Positions 42,527-52,379 of a stretch of 64,000 bases of DNA are shown here, piece after piece (the stretch's first letter is position 1; each line of letters begins with the position of its first letter). Position numbers and translations under genes: made by a program. The DNA comes from Acidobacteriota bacterium (GTDB lineage Bacteria; Acidobacteriota; Terriglobia; Terriglobales; Acidobacteriaceae). The notes under the pieces were generated by a model. The model ran no database searches and was not told the DNA's origin. It worked only from the letters and a program-made list of their open reading frames with translations. The DNA lies in the NCBI GenBank assembly GCA_018268755.1, contig JAFDVW010000019.1:212348-276347 (forward strand). The letters run 5' to 3'.

Positions 42527-43843
42527 ATGCAGAATTCGCCCGAAGATCGCGACACGACCAGCGGCAAACGATGGTGGATTGTGTTGCTGTTGTTTGCCGC
42601 CGTAGCGATCAACTTGCTTGATAGAGGGAACTTAAGCGTTGCCGCCGTCCCCTTGATGAGCTCCCTTAACCTTTCGCCCAAAGCGATGGGGCTTTTGCTC
42701 TCAGTCTTTTTCTGGACTTACGCCGCTCTGCAAATTCCCGCGGGCTACATCGTTGATCGCTTTGGCTTTCGCTTTATTTACGCGCTGGCTTTTGTACTTT
42801 GGTCTTTGGCTTCAGCTTCGATCGGCCTGGCTGGCTCTTTCGCACAGATTCTTGCACTCCGGCTATTGCTGGGCGTCGCAGAGTCGGTTGCCCATCCCTT
42901 AAGTCTGAGCTATATCAAGCGTTCCTTTCGCGAAAAAGAACAAGGACTACCCACTGGACTTTATGTCTCGGGAATGATGGTCGGAGCCGGAGCCGGGTCA
43001 TTGCTCGGTGGAGTGTTTCTGAACTATTGGGGCTGGAGAAACCTCTTTCTAGCGACTGGCCTCGGTGCTCTGGTTTGGCTAATTCCGTGGCTGCTACTGG
43101 CGCCCAAGGCGCGGGCCCGATCTATGCCAGATCGGTCGAAGCTCAATTTTCGAATTCCTTTCACGAGAGCCGTCAGCAATCCCCTATTTTGGGGGATTAC
43201 CATAGGCGTGTTTGCCTATTCCTACTATTGGTTCTTCTTTCTCACCTGGATGCCGACCTATCTGGTATCAGCGAGACAATTGTCTTTTACCAAGATGGGA
43301 GCGTACTCAGCGGCTTCTCTTTGGGTGATGGCCGCGATGTCTCCCATCGGCGGCTTTCTTGCTGACCGCGCCATCGCTCGCTTTGGCAACCCCCTCTTCG
43401 TTCGCAAAGCATTTGTCTGCACCGGCTGCATTCTCAGCAGTTCTGTGCTTTTGTTACTCAAAGTGAACTCGTCCTCCCTCGTTCTTGGCATATTGGTGTT
43501 CTCTTTAGCCGGCCTAGGACTCGCCAGTTCCAATTTCTGGTCCCTGTCACAGTTAATCTCGCCTGCACCGATTGTGGGAAGAATCATTGGGTACCAGAAC
43601 GGTATTGGAAACCTGGCCGGGGCGGCCGCTCCATTAATCACTGGCTTTCTACTGGGGCCCTCAAAAGACTTCTCCTCCTCGATCATTCTGGCTGGACTCT
43701 CGGGTTGGGTCGCGGCCACAGCAATTCTCCTTCTCTTCCGTAGGACGGACGTCGATGCAATTCATGCCTATTTTGATGAAGGTGAAACAAGCCGGACTGC
43801 GGCGCTCGCTGGCTTGTCGATCGGAGATAAATGTCGGGAATGA
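42527..43843 (+). CDS. MFS transporter, anion:cation symporter (sugar-acid) type
   Basis: A 438-residue major facilitator with twelve expected membrane helices. The N-terminus INLLDRGNLSVAA and SVFFWTYAALQIPAGYIVDR fits the ACS family, whose members import glucarate, galactonate and similar hexuronates or aldonates. It lies 61 bp downstream of the aldolase gene in the same direction, so an imported sugar acid feeding the aldolase route is plausible. Confidence 0.88.
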   Translation: MQNSPEDRDTTSGKRWWIVLLLFAAVAINLLDRGNLSVAAVPLMSSLNLSPKAMGLLLSVFFWTYAALQIPAGYIVDRFGFRFIYALAFVLWSLASASIGLAGSFAQILALRLLLGVAESVAHPLSLSYIKRSFREKEQGLPTGLYVSGMMVGAGAGSLLGGVFLNYWGWRNLFLATGLGALVWLIPWLLLAPKARARSMPDRSKLNFRIPFTRAVSNPLFWGITIGVFAYSYYWFFFLTWMPTYLVSARQLSFTKMGAYSAASLWVMAAMSPIGGFLADRAIARFGNPLFVRKAFVCTGCILSSSVLLLLKVNSSSLVLGILVFSLAGLGLASSNFWSLSQLISPAPIVGRIIGYQNGIGNLAGAAAPLITGFLLGPSKDFSSSIILAGLSGWVAATAILLLFRRTDVDAIHAYFDEGETSRTAALAGLSIGDKCRE

Positions 43844-43896
43844 GTATTCGATTATCGCTTTAGACAAACACCTGTAAATACCACCGAGAGGACACA

Positions 43897-45573
43897 ATGA
43901 CCCTGCAGCGAAGGGACTTTATGAAACTGGGCGTGATGGCAGCGGCTATGCCTGCAACTCTCGCCTTTGGCAGTGGCAATACTTCTACCGAGGACGCGGC
44001 CTTTGCCGATGACGCGACCTTATTGAACGTTGGCGTAAAGAAACAGCTCTTTTTCGACAACCTTCTGGTCGAGTCTGTCCAGGACATCACCCGCGAATTT
44101 CATCAACCACGTAAAGTCGAGACTCCTGTGCTGGTCAAAGACAAGCCCTGGGAACATATTGTCTATGCCCGCACCAGTTCCGGCCGCGTCATTCGCGATC
44201 CCAAAGACAATCTGTTCAAGGCCTGGTACACCGACTGGTGGCTTACCAATGAACAAGTAAAGAATGGTCTATCCTGGCCTCTCTGCCGCAATGAATACGC
44301 CTACTCTGAAGATGGATATCACTGGGTTAAGCCCAAGCTTGGCATTTTCAAAGAGAACGGTGAAGACACCAATATCTATGCGGGCGATCCAAAAACCGGC
44401 ACGATCAATGTGCGCGATGTCATGCTCGATCCTTTTGAGAAGGACGAATCCAAGCGCTTCAAGAGCATTTACCTGCTGGCCCCCATCGACAGCACCGGTG
44501 AAGGACATTTCGACAAATCCCATTTTCACATCGCCTATTCCTCGGATGGCGTTCACTGGAAAGACTTCGATGAGACGCCGACCTTTGGCAAGCTGGGATC
44601 GCAGCTGAACGACGTTGTGGTGTTGAATTACGATCTCGACAGCAAACTGTACATCCTGAACACGCGTCATCGTGATATGGGCCGCGTCTCAATGAATCCT
44701 CGCCTTCCCCGCACCAACAGTTTTTTCGGCCCATTTGCTCCCGGAAACTTTGCCCGGCAGAATAAGCGGCGCATTTTCCAGGCAGAAAGCAGCGACCTTA
44801 TTCACTGGGGAGAACCGCGGTTGATTGTGGGCCCGGATGAGCAGGACAATCTCGACGATTACTTGTACGGAATGTCGCAATACCGCATTGGTGATACCTG
44901 GATAGGCTTCCTCAACCTACTGCACGGTGTAAGCGACACTATGGATGTTCAACTCACCTACAGCCTGGATGGAAGACGCTGGCGGCGCGTCCGTACTCCG
45001 TGGCTCACAACCGGCCCAGAAGGAAGCTGGGACGGGCTAATGGCCGAGTTCTGCATCGAGCCTATCGTCATGGGAGACGAGTTGTGGTTCTACTACAACG
45101 GCAACGGCTACGGCCGCCACGACTGGTTCTCCGAGTATGTTCGCGAAGGCGTAGAACAGCCTTACAAGGATGTGAACAAAGTCGGATATTTCCTCGGTTT
45201 GGCCAAGTTGCGCCTGGATGGCTTCTGCTCGCTTAGCGCGGGACCAGTCCGTGAAGGTATCTTGGCTCTTCGTCCACTCCACAGCGTTGGATCAGGCATC
45301 CAGATCAATGCCGAATGTGCAAACAACGGCTACATCGAGGCCGAAGTCATGAACGAGAAAGATGAAGTCATTCCCGGATACAGCCGCAAAGACTTTGATC
45401 GATTCACGGGTAATTCAACCAAACATCAACTGTCATGGCGAGGGCATAAAGACATTCCTCTGGCTCAGCCGGGCTCGTCGCCCTCTGGCGACAGTATGAG
45501 CAAAACCTTCTTCCGCCGAGTGATCTTTTATATGCGCGACGCCAAGCTGTACTCGTTCAACTTTTCAGCCTGA
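43897..45573 (+). CDS. Tat-exported five-bladed beta-propeller protein (GH32/GH43-like)
   Basis: A 558-residue protein with a twin-arginine signal (RRDFMKLG, then AAAMPATLAFG). The body has repeated propeller blades with AYSEDGYHW, AYSSDGVHW and LTYSLDGRRWRRV, as in the glycosidase five-bladed fold. It begins with LFFDNLLVESVQDITREFHQ, common to a group of uncharacterised propeller proteins in soil bacteria. Catalytic acids cannot be assigned with certainty, so glycosidase activity is possible but unproven. It stands between a transporter and an aminotransferase gene. Confidence 0.7.
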   Translation: MTLQRRDFMKLGVMAAAMPATLAFGSGNTSTEDAAFADDATLLNVGVKKQLFFDNLLVESVQDITREFHQPRKVETPVLVKDKPWEHIVYARTSSGRVIRDPKDNLFKAWYTDWWLTNEQVKNGLSWPLCRNEYAYSEDGYHWVKPKLGIFKENGEDTNIYAGDPKTGTINVRDVMLDPFEKDESKRFKSIYLLAPIDSTGEGHFDKSHFHIAYSSDGVHWKDFDETPTFGKLGSQLNDVVVLNYDLDSKLYILNTRHRDMGRVSMNPRLPRTNSFFGPFAPGNFARQNKRRIFQAESSDLIHWGEPRLIVGPDEQDNLDDYLYGMSQYRIGDTWIGFLNLLHGVSDTMDVQLTYSLDGRRWRRVRTPWLTTGPEGSWDGLMAEFCIEPIVMGDELWFYYNGNGYGRHDWFSEYVREGVEQPYKDVNKVGYFLGLAKLRLDGFCSLSAGPVREGILALRPLHSVGSGIQINAECANNGYIEAEVMNEKDEVIPGYSRKDFDRFTGNSTKHQLSWRGHKDIPLAQPGSSPSGDSMSKTFFRRVIFYMRDAKLYSFNFSA

Positions 45574-45605
45574 GTATTGCACGCTGACGTTTTCGTGAAA
45601 CAACA

Positions 45606-45649
45606 AACGGGCGCGCTATCAGCTTAGCCGGCTGAAGATCGCGCCCGTT
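45606..45649. promoter_or_regulatory. Nested hairpin ahead of the aminotransferase gene
   Basis: A perfect 10-bp outer stem (AACGGGCGCG/CGCGCCCGTT) encloses a smaller one (CAGC/GCTG) around TTAGCCG. It ends 28 bp before the GTG start of the next gene. No T-run follows, so it may be a processing, attenuation or weak termination structure. Confidence 0.4.
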
Positions 45650-45676
45650 CTATGTCTATATAAGGAGGAACTGCGC

Positions 45677-47008
45677 GTGTCCGCGACACATATCCACACA
45701 TCCGATACATCGAAAAGCATCTTCGAACATAACCGCGAATATATTCCGGGCGGAGTCATGTCCCTTCCCCGCCGAGTCGAGCCTGAGTTGGCCTTCGAGA
45801 AAGCTGAAGGCGCTTACATGTGGGACGCCGACGGCAACCGCTATCTCGACTATCACGGCGCATTCGGCCCCAGCATCCTCGGACACAACGATCCGCATGT
45901 AAACGCGGCAGTAGAACGCACACTGAAATCTGGCCCAGACCTTTGTGGCAGCGGAACCAATCGCCTCGAAGGCCGGCTCGCTGAATTGATGTGCAGCAAC
46001 ATCGATGTCTGCGAGATGGCCCAACTCTTCAATACAGGGACTGAAGCCACAATGTCCGCCCTCAGATTGGCTCGTGGGGCCACCGGGCGCGATCACGTTA
46101 TCGTCATGCAAGGCGGATTCAATGGTTCTCACAATGATGTCGCCTGCAATGTGATGACCCCTCTTAACGTGATTGGCCCAAGAGTTTCACCCGGAGAATA
46201 CAAATACGTATCACTGGGAAGCGGCGTGCCACTTGCGCATCAACAACTGGTGCACATCATAAACTTCAACGATCTGGAGTCGGTTCAATACGTTTGCGAA
46301 CGTTATCCGATTGCAGCATTGATCACAGAGCCGATTCTGCAGAATGTCGGCATCATGAAACCGCACCCAGGCTATCTGCAGGGGTTGAGGGACCTTGCTG
46401 ATAAATATGGGTTCGTCCTCATCTTCGACGAAGTCAAGACCGGATTCCGCTATTCCCTTGGAGGTTATAGCAAGATCAGCGGTGTTCGCCCGGACCTGGC
46501 GGTATATGCGAAGGCCATGGCGAATGGCTATGTAATTTCCGCGCTGGTCGGAAAGCGTGAGTTGATGCAGCGTATTGCCGACGCCGATCCAGCGAAGCGT
46601 CCTTTCGTGGCCGGCACCTACAACGGCCATCCTCTATCTGTAGCTGCGGCAATTGCCACAATCGAGCGCCTGCTGCACAACAATGGCGAGATCTACCAGC
46701 GGCTCGACCGGCTGGGTGCGCAGATACAATCGGGAATCGAACATCTACTGCGCTCCCGCGGTATCGCCGGTGTGGTTGCAAGGCAAGGCTCTGCATTCTG
46801 CATCTACTTCATGGAGCATGAACCGAGCGATTGGCATGATTTGGCTTCGAATCATGATTTCGCCCGCGATCGCGACCTGCGGATGAAGATGATTCAACGG
46901 GGAATCTACTTCTTTCCAGTTGAGACAAAGCAATGCTCCATATCAGCGGCGCATACGGAAGCGGATATTGAGTCCACCCTACGCGCTCTTGACGAATGCT
47001 TGCGGTAG
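45677..47008 (+). CDS. Class III PLP aminotransferase, glutamate-1-semialdehyde-aminomutase-like
   Basis: A 443-residue fold-type I PLP enzyme. The phosphate-binding NTGTEATMSALRLAR region, the cofactor Asp in LIFDEVKTGFR and the Schiff-base Lys near 279 (YAKAMANGY) are visible. Closest overall layout is GSA aminomutase/omega-aminotransferase, but the setting is catabolic and no heme gene is near. The substrate may be an amino sugar, an oxo-sugar or an aldehyde from the pathway. It starts at GTG 45677 after AAGGAGGA. Confidence 0.82.
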   Translation: MSATHIHTSDTSKSIFEHNREYIPGGVMSLPRRVEPELAFEKAEGAYMWDADGNRYLDYHGAFGPSILGHNDPHVNAAVERTLKSGPDLCGSGTNRLEGRLAELMCSNIDVCEMAQLFNTGTEATMSALRLARGATGRDHVIVMQGGFNGSHNDVACNVMTPLNVIGPRVSPGEYKYVSLGSGVPLAHQQLVHIINFNDLESVQYVCERYPIAALITEPILQNVGIMKPHPGYLQGLRDLADKYGFVLIFDEVKTGFRYSLGGYSKISGVRPDLAVYAKAMANGYVISALVGKRELMQRIADADPAKRPFVAGTYNGHPLSVAAAIATIERLLHNNGEIYQRLDRLGAQIQSGIEHLLRSRGIAGVVARQGSAFCIYFMEHEPSDWHDLASNHDFARDRDLRMKMIQRGIYFFPVETKQCSISAAHTEADIESTLRALDECLR

Positions 47009-47020
47009 TGCGGAAAGAGA

Positions 47021-47062
47021 ACAAACGCTCCGCTAGAAACAGCTGGGCGTTTGTCCTTTTGA
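47021..47062 (+). terminator. Terminator after the aminotransferase gene
   Basis: ACAAACGC and GCGTTTGT form an 8-bp stem with an 18-nt loop, followed by CCTTTTGA. It begins 12 bp beyond the stop codon. Confidence 0.55.
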
Positions 47063-47265
47063 CTTAACACACGCGGTCATCCCGGCGGAGTGACTGCGTT
47101 GCGAATTCAACCCCAACGGCCACGGAATCGAAGATCCCCGCACTGCCGCTGTCGCCACGAGATTTCCCTTCGCGCCAACCTAACTTTCCCAAGCTACCGG
47201 GCTCTTGACTGCGGAACCATTCGTTTCTGGATTGTCTACTCGGCCCACGATGACCACTAAACAAT

Positions 47266-47291
47266 AAGGGCACGGCTTGCGCCGTGCCCTT
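47266..47291 (-). terminator. Terminator of the TonB-dependent receptor gene
   Basis: A perfect 11-bp stem (AAGGGCACGGC/GCCGTGCCCTT) with a 4-nt loop lies 27 bp past the receptor stop; on the minus strand it is followed by TTATTGTTT. It may also stop plus-strand transcripts. Confidence 0.75.
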
Positions 47292-47318
47292 CAATCCACT
47301 ACCAGCGCCCCAACACCG

Positions 47319-50300
47319 TCAGAAGATAAATCTTGCGGTGAGAATGATGGAGCGCGAGCCGGAGTAGTCATTGCCGCTACCACGTGGGGCCGAGATACCG
47401 GTAATCTTACCCGCAGTCGGCGAGCTTAGATTTGCGTTAGGGTTTGCATAGACGGGGTGGTTGAAGAGATTGAAGATTTCCGCGCCGAAACGTAGGCGCA
47501 TTCCTTCGCGGATCGAGTCAAGGGGGAAATCTTTAAACGGATTAAAGATGACCGTCGAAGCACCGGGCCCCTCGAGGGAACCAGGGGCAACATTGCCGAG
47601 GTCGCCATTTGCCGGAGCTGTGAAGCATGCCGGGTTGTACCACAAGCCATGCACGCTGCGCTTGCCCTTGTATGGATCGCATCCGGCAACCTTGTCGGGT
47701 CGCCGCGACGCAGTGTTTCCAATATTACCCACATCTACTCCGTTCAGCACCGGCGTGAAGAACCATCCCGAACGATAAGAGTAGGCCCCGGAAAAGCTCC
47801 AATTTCCCACAAACGCGTTGACTACTTTGTTGGCGCCTCCCAGGAATTTGCGGCCGTGCCCCACGGGGATATCCACTACAAAGCTGCTGATGAGATCGTC
47901 GGTAGGATTGGTGGAATCTCTTCCCCAGTCGCGTGACAGATCGAAGGTATATTCAGGAGTATACGCTGCCTGATCGTCAGCTCCGGCGAATCCGACTGCA
48001 CTTGAAGCCGTCGGCGCGTTCGTGTAAGCGCGGGCGTGCGTGTAAGCAGCTACGAAATACACCCCTTTGCTAAAGGGGTGCGTGGCCTGCAACATAACCG
48101 CGTTGTATGAATCTCCCGCCCCATTCACAATGTAGTTGACAGCTCCCAACGTCGGATGGGGGAGTGCTGATTGAGTGAACGGCGTTGTGCTGGCGTGGAC
48201 AGCATTGAGGTTTGTCACATATGGCAGTCCGACCGCATGAATGCCGCGATAGACGGCGCTTATGCCCCAATTCCCGGGGAGTTCGCGTTCCAAACCCACG
48301 TTCCAGTTCTGCGTGTAGGGAGCGTGATAGTTCGTGTTGAATCCGTTGATAGTAACGATATTTGCCGCCCCCACCGCGGGGAAAGGATCGGGATAGGCAT
48401 AGAGCGCGCCTTGACCAACTCCCGGCGTGGCAACATTTGTATAGCTTTCAATTGGAGCGAACGGTCCATTCGTCTGAACGTAGTTGTAACGGAGGTTGCC
48501 AGTGTAGATGCCGTAGCCTCCGCGTAGCACCATCTTATCGGCTAAGCGATATGAGAAACCAAACCGCGGGGCCCACTGATGACTGCTATTGACGAGACGC
48601 GAGGGAAAGCCCACTTCGGAAGCCAAAGACACTGGAAATATGGCTGACGGCCATGCCGGACTTACGTGGTCCGCAGCATATTGGTTAGGCACCACCACGG
48701 AAAAAGTCTTGGGATCGAAGTTGTAGTAAAGACCATTCTTGTCATACGGCGCCTGGAACAAATCGAGCCGCAGGCCCAATTGCAAACTGAGTCGTGGCGA
48801 CACTTTGAAATCATCCTGGAAAAACGCCCCATGCTGCCACTCGTTTAGCCCAATGTTGCCACGCGTGGTAAAGCGTTGACTGGTACTGGGCAGCCCAAGA
48901 AGGAAATCCGACCATGCATCGCCGCTAAAAGTGCCGTTGAAGGAGAAGGCCCCGAAATAAGGTCCGGAGGGCTGCGCCAGGTTGGTAGAGGTGCCATTGC
49001 CGGTCTGCTTGAGGGCTGAATACCCCATCTTGAAGGTGTGCCGGCCGTGTTGATACGAGATGTTGTCACTCAGCGTGAAGCGTTCATCGATGTTGGTTGA
49101 TTCATCAATGCCGCTTGTCGGCATTGAGGGCCAACCCGCAATGGAGATCGCCGGTGCGCCAGCCAGATTTGACTCCGGAATCCCCTGTAGCCCGTAGGCA
49201 TCCACAACATCCATGCCTTTAGTCGGAGTCAACTGATTGTAGTAGGTCACATTCCCATCCGTATTCAGCAACGTGTCGTGGAGGTAGAAGTAGTACAGAC
49301 CGACACGCAACTGATTAACCAGATGGGGCGAAAACGTGTAGGTGTAGCCGATCGATGGGGTCCAAGTTTTAAGTAATTCGCCGGTGACTGTAACCGGCGT
49401 TGGATTCTGTTGAATGCCAATGCTATCGCCCGAAACTTCATGCATGAAGCTGGCAGACAATGCCCCTTTAGTGCCTATGTTTTGATCAAAGCGCACCATC
49501 TTGCTATCACCGGCGCCCTGGAACCGCTTTCCCAGGAAGTAGGCGTTGTTCGTGTAGCTGGTGGCCGCTCCCACATATTGCGGATGGTCAGCAAGAAAAG
49601 TATTGGTGTAGACCTTGGCCATCTGGGTGATCCGGTCCTCCGGAATAATATTTCCTGGGAATGGCAGACCGGTTTGTGGATCATTGATGGTCTTGGGGTA
49701 CGCAGAAAAGTCGCCGCCTTGCATGGCCAGGGTGGGAACGGACATCGTGGTTGGGTAGAGCGGCTTGTCCACCGGGTTCGTGGACCATATCTGGTTGCGC
49801 TTAATCGCAAAGAAGATGAAGGTTTTATTGCGGCCATCGTAAACCTTGGGAATATAAACGGGGCCGCCGACTGCGACTTGGTCTCTCCACTGTGTGGGAC
49901 AAGGGTAGATGACAGGACGACTGAACGGCGTATTTCGGGCATTCATACAAGGATTGCGCATGTTCCGCATCCATTCGCCGTGCACCTGGTTGGTCCCGCT
50001 TTTAAACGTTGCCGACGTAGTGGACGGGCGGGCATATTCCGCCGGCGGATTGCTATAGACGGTATTGACCTCTTGAACTCCAATAAAGGGAGGACGAACA
50101 TAAGTGACACTGTTCACCAGTCCTTCAACGCTGGCACTCTGCATGCTGACGCGGTTGCCTGCTGTCGAATAGTATCCCCCATTCCCGGCAGCTGAACCCG
50201 GCTGCCACACCACGGCATCGAACAGATAATTTTGACGGCTTTGGTCGACGATAGGCTTTTCCGAGTAGGCGACCGTGGGGATATTGGTGGTCAGAGAACT

Positions 50301-50744
50301 CGAATCGGCATGCAGCACCGGGACGGTGTCTTTCACATCTACAGTCTCTGAAACAGCCCCGAGGGACAGGGTCACGTCTGAAGCCCTTATCTGGCCAGGA
50401 GCTACTGGGATCCCGGTGCGGACATATTTCTTGAAGCCGTCTTTTTCGACTTCTAAACTGTAGGTTCCGACCTGAAGACCGTCCACCCGATAGATTCCAC
50501 TCTCATCGGTGACAACGACGCGCCGTCCCTGCGTGCCGACATTGACGACCGCCACGCTGGCTCCGGGAACAGGGGTGCCAGCCGTATCCAAAATTGTTCC
50601 GGTTAAACCACCGAGACCCGTCTGGGCCTGAGCCACAAGGGTCATTAGCAGTGCGCACATCAGGGTGACGACCGCCCGTCGCAGCAAAACAGTTAATCCC
50701 CGTACCCGTCCGGGAAAGGTTTCAGTTAAACCATCCAAGGTCAT
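47319..50744 (-). CDS. Oar-like TonB-dependent receptor with carboxypeptidase-regulatory N-domain
   Basis: A 1141-residue outer-membrane receptor. After a signal peptide (VVTLMCALLMTLVAQAQT), residues about 43-135 form a carboxypeptidase-regulatory-like beta-sandwich (LTGTILDTAGTPVPGASVAV ... SGIYRVDGLQVGTYSLEVEK). A plug and a 22-strand barrel follow, ending in an aromatic C-terminus (LTARFIF). This architecture is greatly expanded in Acidobacteriota and takes up large carbohydrates or other ligands. Start ATG 50744 follows AAGGAGAT. It is alone on the minus strand, divergent from an MFS gene, and probably imports the oligosaccharide degraded by this cluster. No SusD-like partner is present. 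Confidence 0.92.
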   Translation of the reverse strand: MTLDGLTETFPGRVRGLTVLLRRAVVTLMCALLMTLVAQAQTGLGGLTGTILDTAGTPVPGASVAVVNVGTQGRRVVVTDESGIYRVDGLQVGTYSLEVEKDGFKKYVRTGIPVAPGQIRASDVTLSLGAVSETVDVKDTVPVLHADSSSLTTNIPTVAYSEKPIVDQSRQNYLFDAVVWQPGSAAGNGGYYSTAGNRVSMQSASVEGLVNSVTYVRPPFIGVQEVNTVYSNPPAEYARPSTTSATFKSGTNQVHGEWMRNMRNPCMNARNTPFSRPVIYPCPTQWRDQVAVGGPVYIPKVYDGRNKTFIFFAIKRNQIWSTNPVDKPLYPTTMSVPTLAMQGGDFSAYPKTINDPQTGLPFPGNIIPEDRITQMAKVYTNTFLADHPQYVGAATSYTNNAYFLGKRFQGAGDSKMVRFDQNIGTKGALSASFMHEVSGDSIGIQQNPTPVTVTGELLKTWTPSIGYTYTFSPHLVNQLRVGLYYFYLHDTLLNTDGNVTYYNQLTPTKGMDVVDAYGLQGIPESNLAGAPAISIAGWPSMPTSGIDESTNIDERFTLSDNISYQHGRHTFKMGYSALKQTGNGTSTNLAQPSGPYFGAFSFNGTFSGDAWSDFLLGLPSTSQRFTTRGNIGLNEWQHGAFFQDDFKVSPRLSLQLGLRLDLFQAPYDKNGLYYNFDPKTFSVVVPNQYAADHVSPAWPSAIFPVSLASEVGFPSRLVNSSHQWAPRFGFSYRLADKMVLRGGYGIYTGNLRYNYVQTNGPFAPIESYTNVATPGVGQGALYAYPDPFPAVGAANIVTINGFNTNYHAPYTQNWNVGLERELPGNWGISAVYRGIHAVGLPYVTNLNAVHASTTPFTQSALPHPTLGAVNYIVNGAGDSYNAVMLQATHPFSKGVYFVAAYTHARAYTNAPTASSAVGFAGADDQAAYTPEYTFDLSRDWGRDSTNPTDDLISSFVVDIPVGHGRKFLGGANKVVNAFVGNWSFSGAYSYRSGWFFTPVLNGVDVGNIGNTASRRPDKVAGCDPYKGKRSVHGLWYNPACFTAPANGDLGNVAPGSLEGPGASTVIFNPFKDFPLDSIREGMRLRFGAEIFNLFNHPVYANPNANLSSPTAGKITGISAPRGSGNDYSGSRSIILTARFIF

Positions 50745-51014
50745 TGCCAGATCTCCTTAACGCTAGAATCACTGCCGAATCGACACCAACGCAGATGCGA
50801 AGCGCAACCCACGACCCAAACTTTGGGCTTCATGACGCGGCACTTTAGGTCACAGCACCCGTTGTTGTCAAGGTAATTTTTATATTTATGAGCTAATAAG
50901 GCTATAAAAATAGGATTTATCAGAAATATTTATTCAAAATAATATTAACTTGATTCTTCATATGTGCTAATGTGTTCCTCGGCCAGCAAAAATCACCCCT
51001 GAATATCGAGGAAC
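50745..51014. other. Divergent regulatory region between receptor and MFS genes
   Basis: 270 bp with a very AT-rich core (about 50870-50960) containing the palindrome at 50925-50946. It probably holds promoters for both genes; no single pair of boxes stands out. Confidence 0.5.
50925..50946. promoter_or_regulatory. Palindrome in the receptor/MFS regulatory region
   Basis: AATATT-N2-TT-N2-AA-N2-AATATT is a symmetrical 22-mer. It resembles but does not equal the operators at 40403 and 56981, so it could be a weaker site for the same regulator or a site for another. Confidence 0.35.
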
Positions 51015-52325
51015 ATGCGTCCCGATTGGTCTCCCTCAACCGAAACCCAAAACGGTGCAGCCGAAGATGGAACCGCGCTGATTGCTCCTCAAAATATAGG
51101 TAAGTCGTGGATTTTGATTGGGTTACTTGCCTTCACAGCCTTTGCCAGCTACATGTGCCGGACGAACGTTTCGGTGACTGGCGCCCTGATCATGCGAGAT
51201 TTGGGCTTCTCGCAAATCAATATGGGCAGTCTTTTCAGCACTTTCGTCCTCGGGTACGCCATTTTTCAAATACCCGCCGGAAGCGCCGCGGATCGTTGGG
51301 GCACTGCACGAGTTCTGGGAGTGGCTTCCCTTTCCTGGGTGGTGCTGACATTTGGCATTGCAAGTTTGGGCAGAAGCTCAGTGAGTACGGGGCCCCTCAG
51401 CGCCTTAACCTTGTTGCTCGCTTTGCGGTTTATTTTGGGAGCAGCCGAAGCACCTACCTTTCCGGCGGCAGCCCGAGGCGTTTCTCGCTGGATTCCTGGC
51501 AAACACCAAGGCTCAGCGAACGGAATTGTTCTTGGGGCAGTGGGTGTGGCATCGGCAGTAGCGCCTGCTGTGTTGTCGCGAGCTATGATTCATTGGGGAT
51601 GGCGCTATGCACTTCTGCTTTCCGCCATACCGGCGTTAGCCACCGGCTTCATTTGGACAGGCCTGCGGGCCAAGGGTAGTGACCATATTCTGCCCCGGCC
51701 GTCATCACCCGCGCCGGGGGATATCCGTAATCTGTGGTCGCGAAATTTTGTCTTACTCACGCTGAGCTACACCATCGAGGGCTACGTCTCCTACATTTTT
51801 ATTTTTTGGTTTTACCTATATTTGGTCGACGTACGCCACTTTAATCTTGCGGATTCCGGCACGCTCAGCAGCCTTCCCGGCATCTTTTCGATTGTCTCCA
51901 TACCATTGGGAGGCGTGATCTCAGACCGGCTCAGCAACGGAAAGATGGGGCTGCGCTGGGGCCGCGGATTGATCGCCATGAGCGGACTTTTCTTTTCCGG
52001 ATTGTTCTTGATCCTGGGTGCACGCACCGACAATGCGAAAGCGGCCGTTTTCTATTTGGCGTTGGCCAGTGCGTCTATTTTAGCCGTAGAAGGGCCGACA
52101 TGGGCCAGCATGATCCAAATCGCGGGAGCCCGCAGCGGAATGGCGGGAGGCATATTGAACTGTGGCAGTAACATCGGCGGGGCGATTTCGCCGCTGCTGA
52201 CTCCGATTCTTGCAGCGCGAATTGGCTGGAAGAATGCTTTATATCTGGCCGCAGTGCTCTCAATGACGGGCGCTGCAATGTGGCTGGGAATTGTGCCGGG
52301 CTCTTCCGCGAAGAGCGACTTATAG
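51015..52325 (+). CDS. MFS transporter, ACS-like
   Basis: A 436-residue major facilitator with twelve predicted helices (WILIGLLAFTAFASYMCRTN start; FSTFVLGYAIFQIPAGSAAD between TM2 and TM3 with the family's D-R motif). It resembles hexuronate/aldonate symporters. It is the second such transporter here and starts a plus-strand set with the dehydrogenase-like and double-cupin genes. GAGGAAC lies 5 nt before the ATG. Confidence 0.87.
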   Translation: MRPDWSPSTETQNGAAEDGTALIAPQNIGKSWILIGLLAFTAFASYMCRTNVSVTGALIMRDLGFSQINMGSLFSTFVLGYAIFQIPAGSAADRWGTARVLGVASLSWVVLTFGIASLGRSSVSTGPLSALTLLLALRFILGAAEAPTFPAAARGVSRWIPGKHQGSANGIVLGAVGVASAVAPAVLSRAMIHWGWRYALLLSAIPALATGFIWTGLRAKGSDHILPRPSSPAPGDIRNLWSRNFVLLTLSYTIEGYVSYIFIFWFYLYLVDVRHFNLADSGTLSSLPGIFSIVSIPLGGVISDRLSNGKMGLRWGRGLIAMSGLFFSGLFLILGARTDNAKAAVFYLALASASILAVEGPTWASMIQIAGARSGMAGGILNCGSNIGGAISPLLTPILAARIGWKNALYLAAVLSMTGAAMWLGIVPGSSAKSDL

Positions 52326-52379
52326 AGAGTTAAGCTTCATACGAACCGCGTTGTTTTTTTCATAGGCAGAGGGTCACAG

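Noticed and set aside
45677..47008. hemL of tetrapyrrole synthesis
   Set aside because: No other heme gene is near and the gene sits inside a catabolic cluster.
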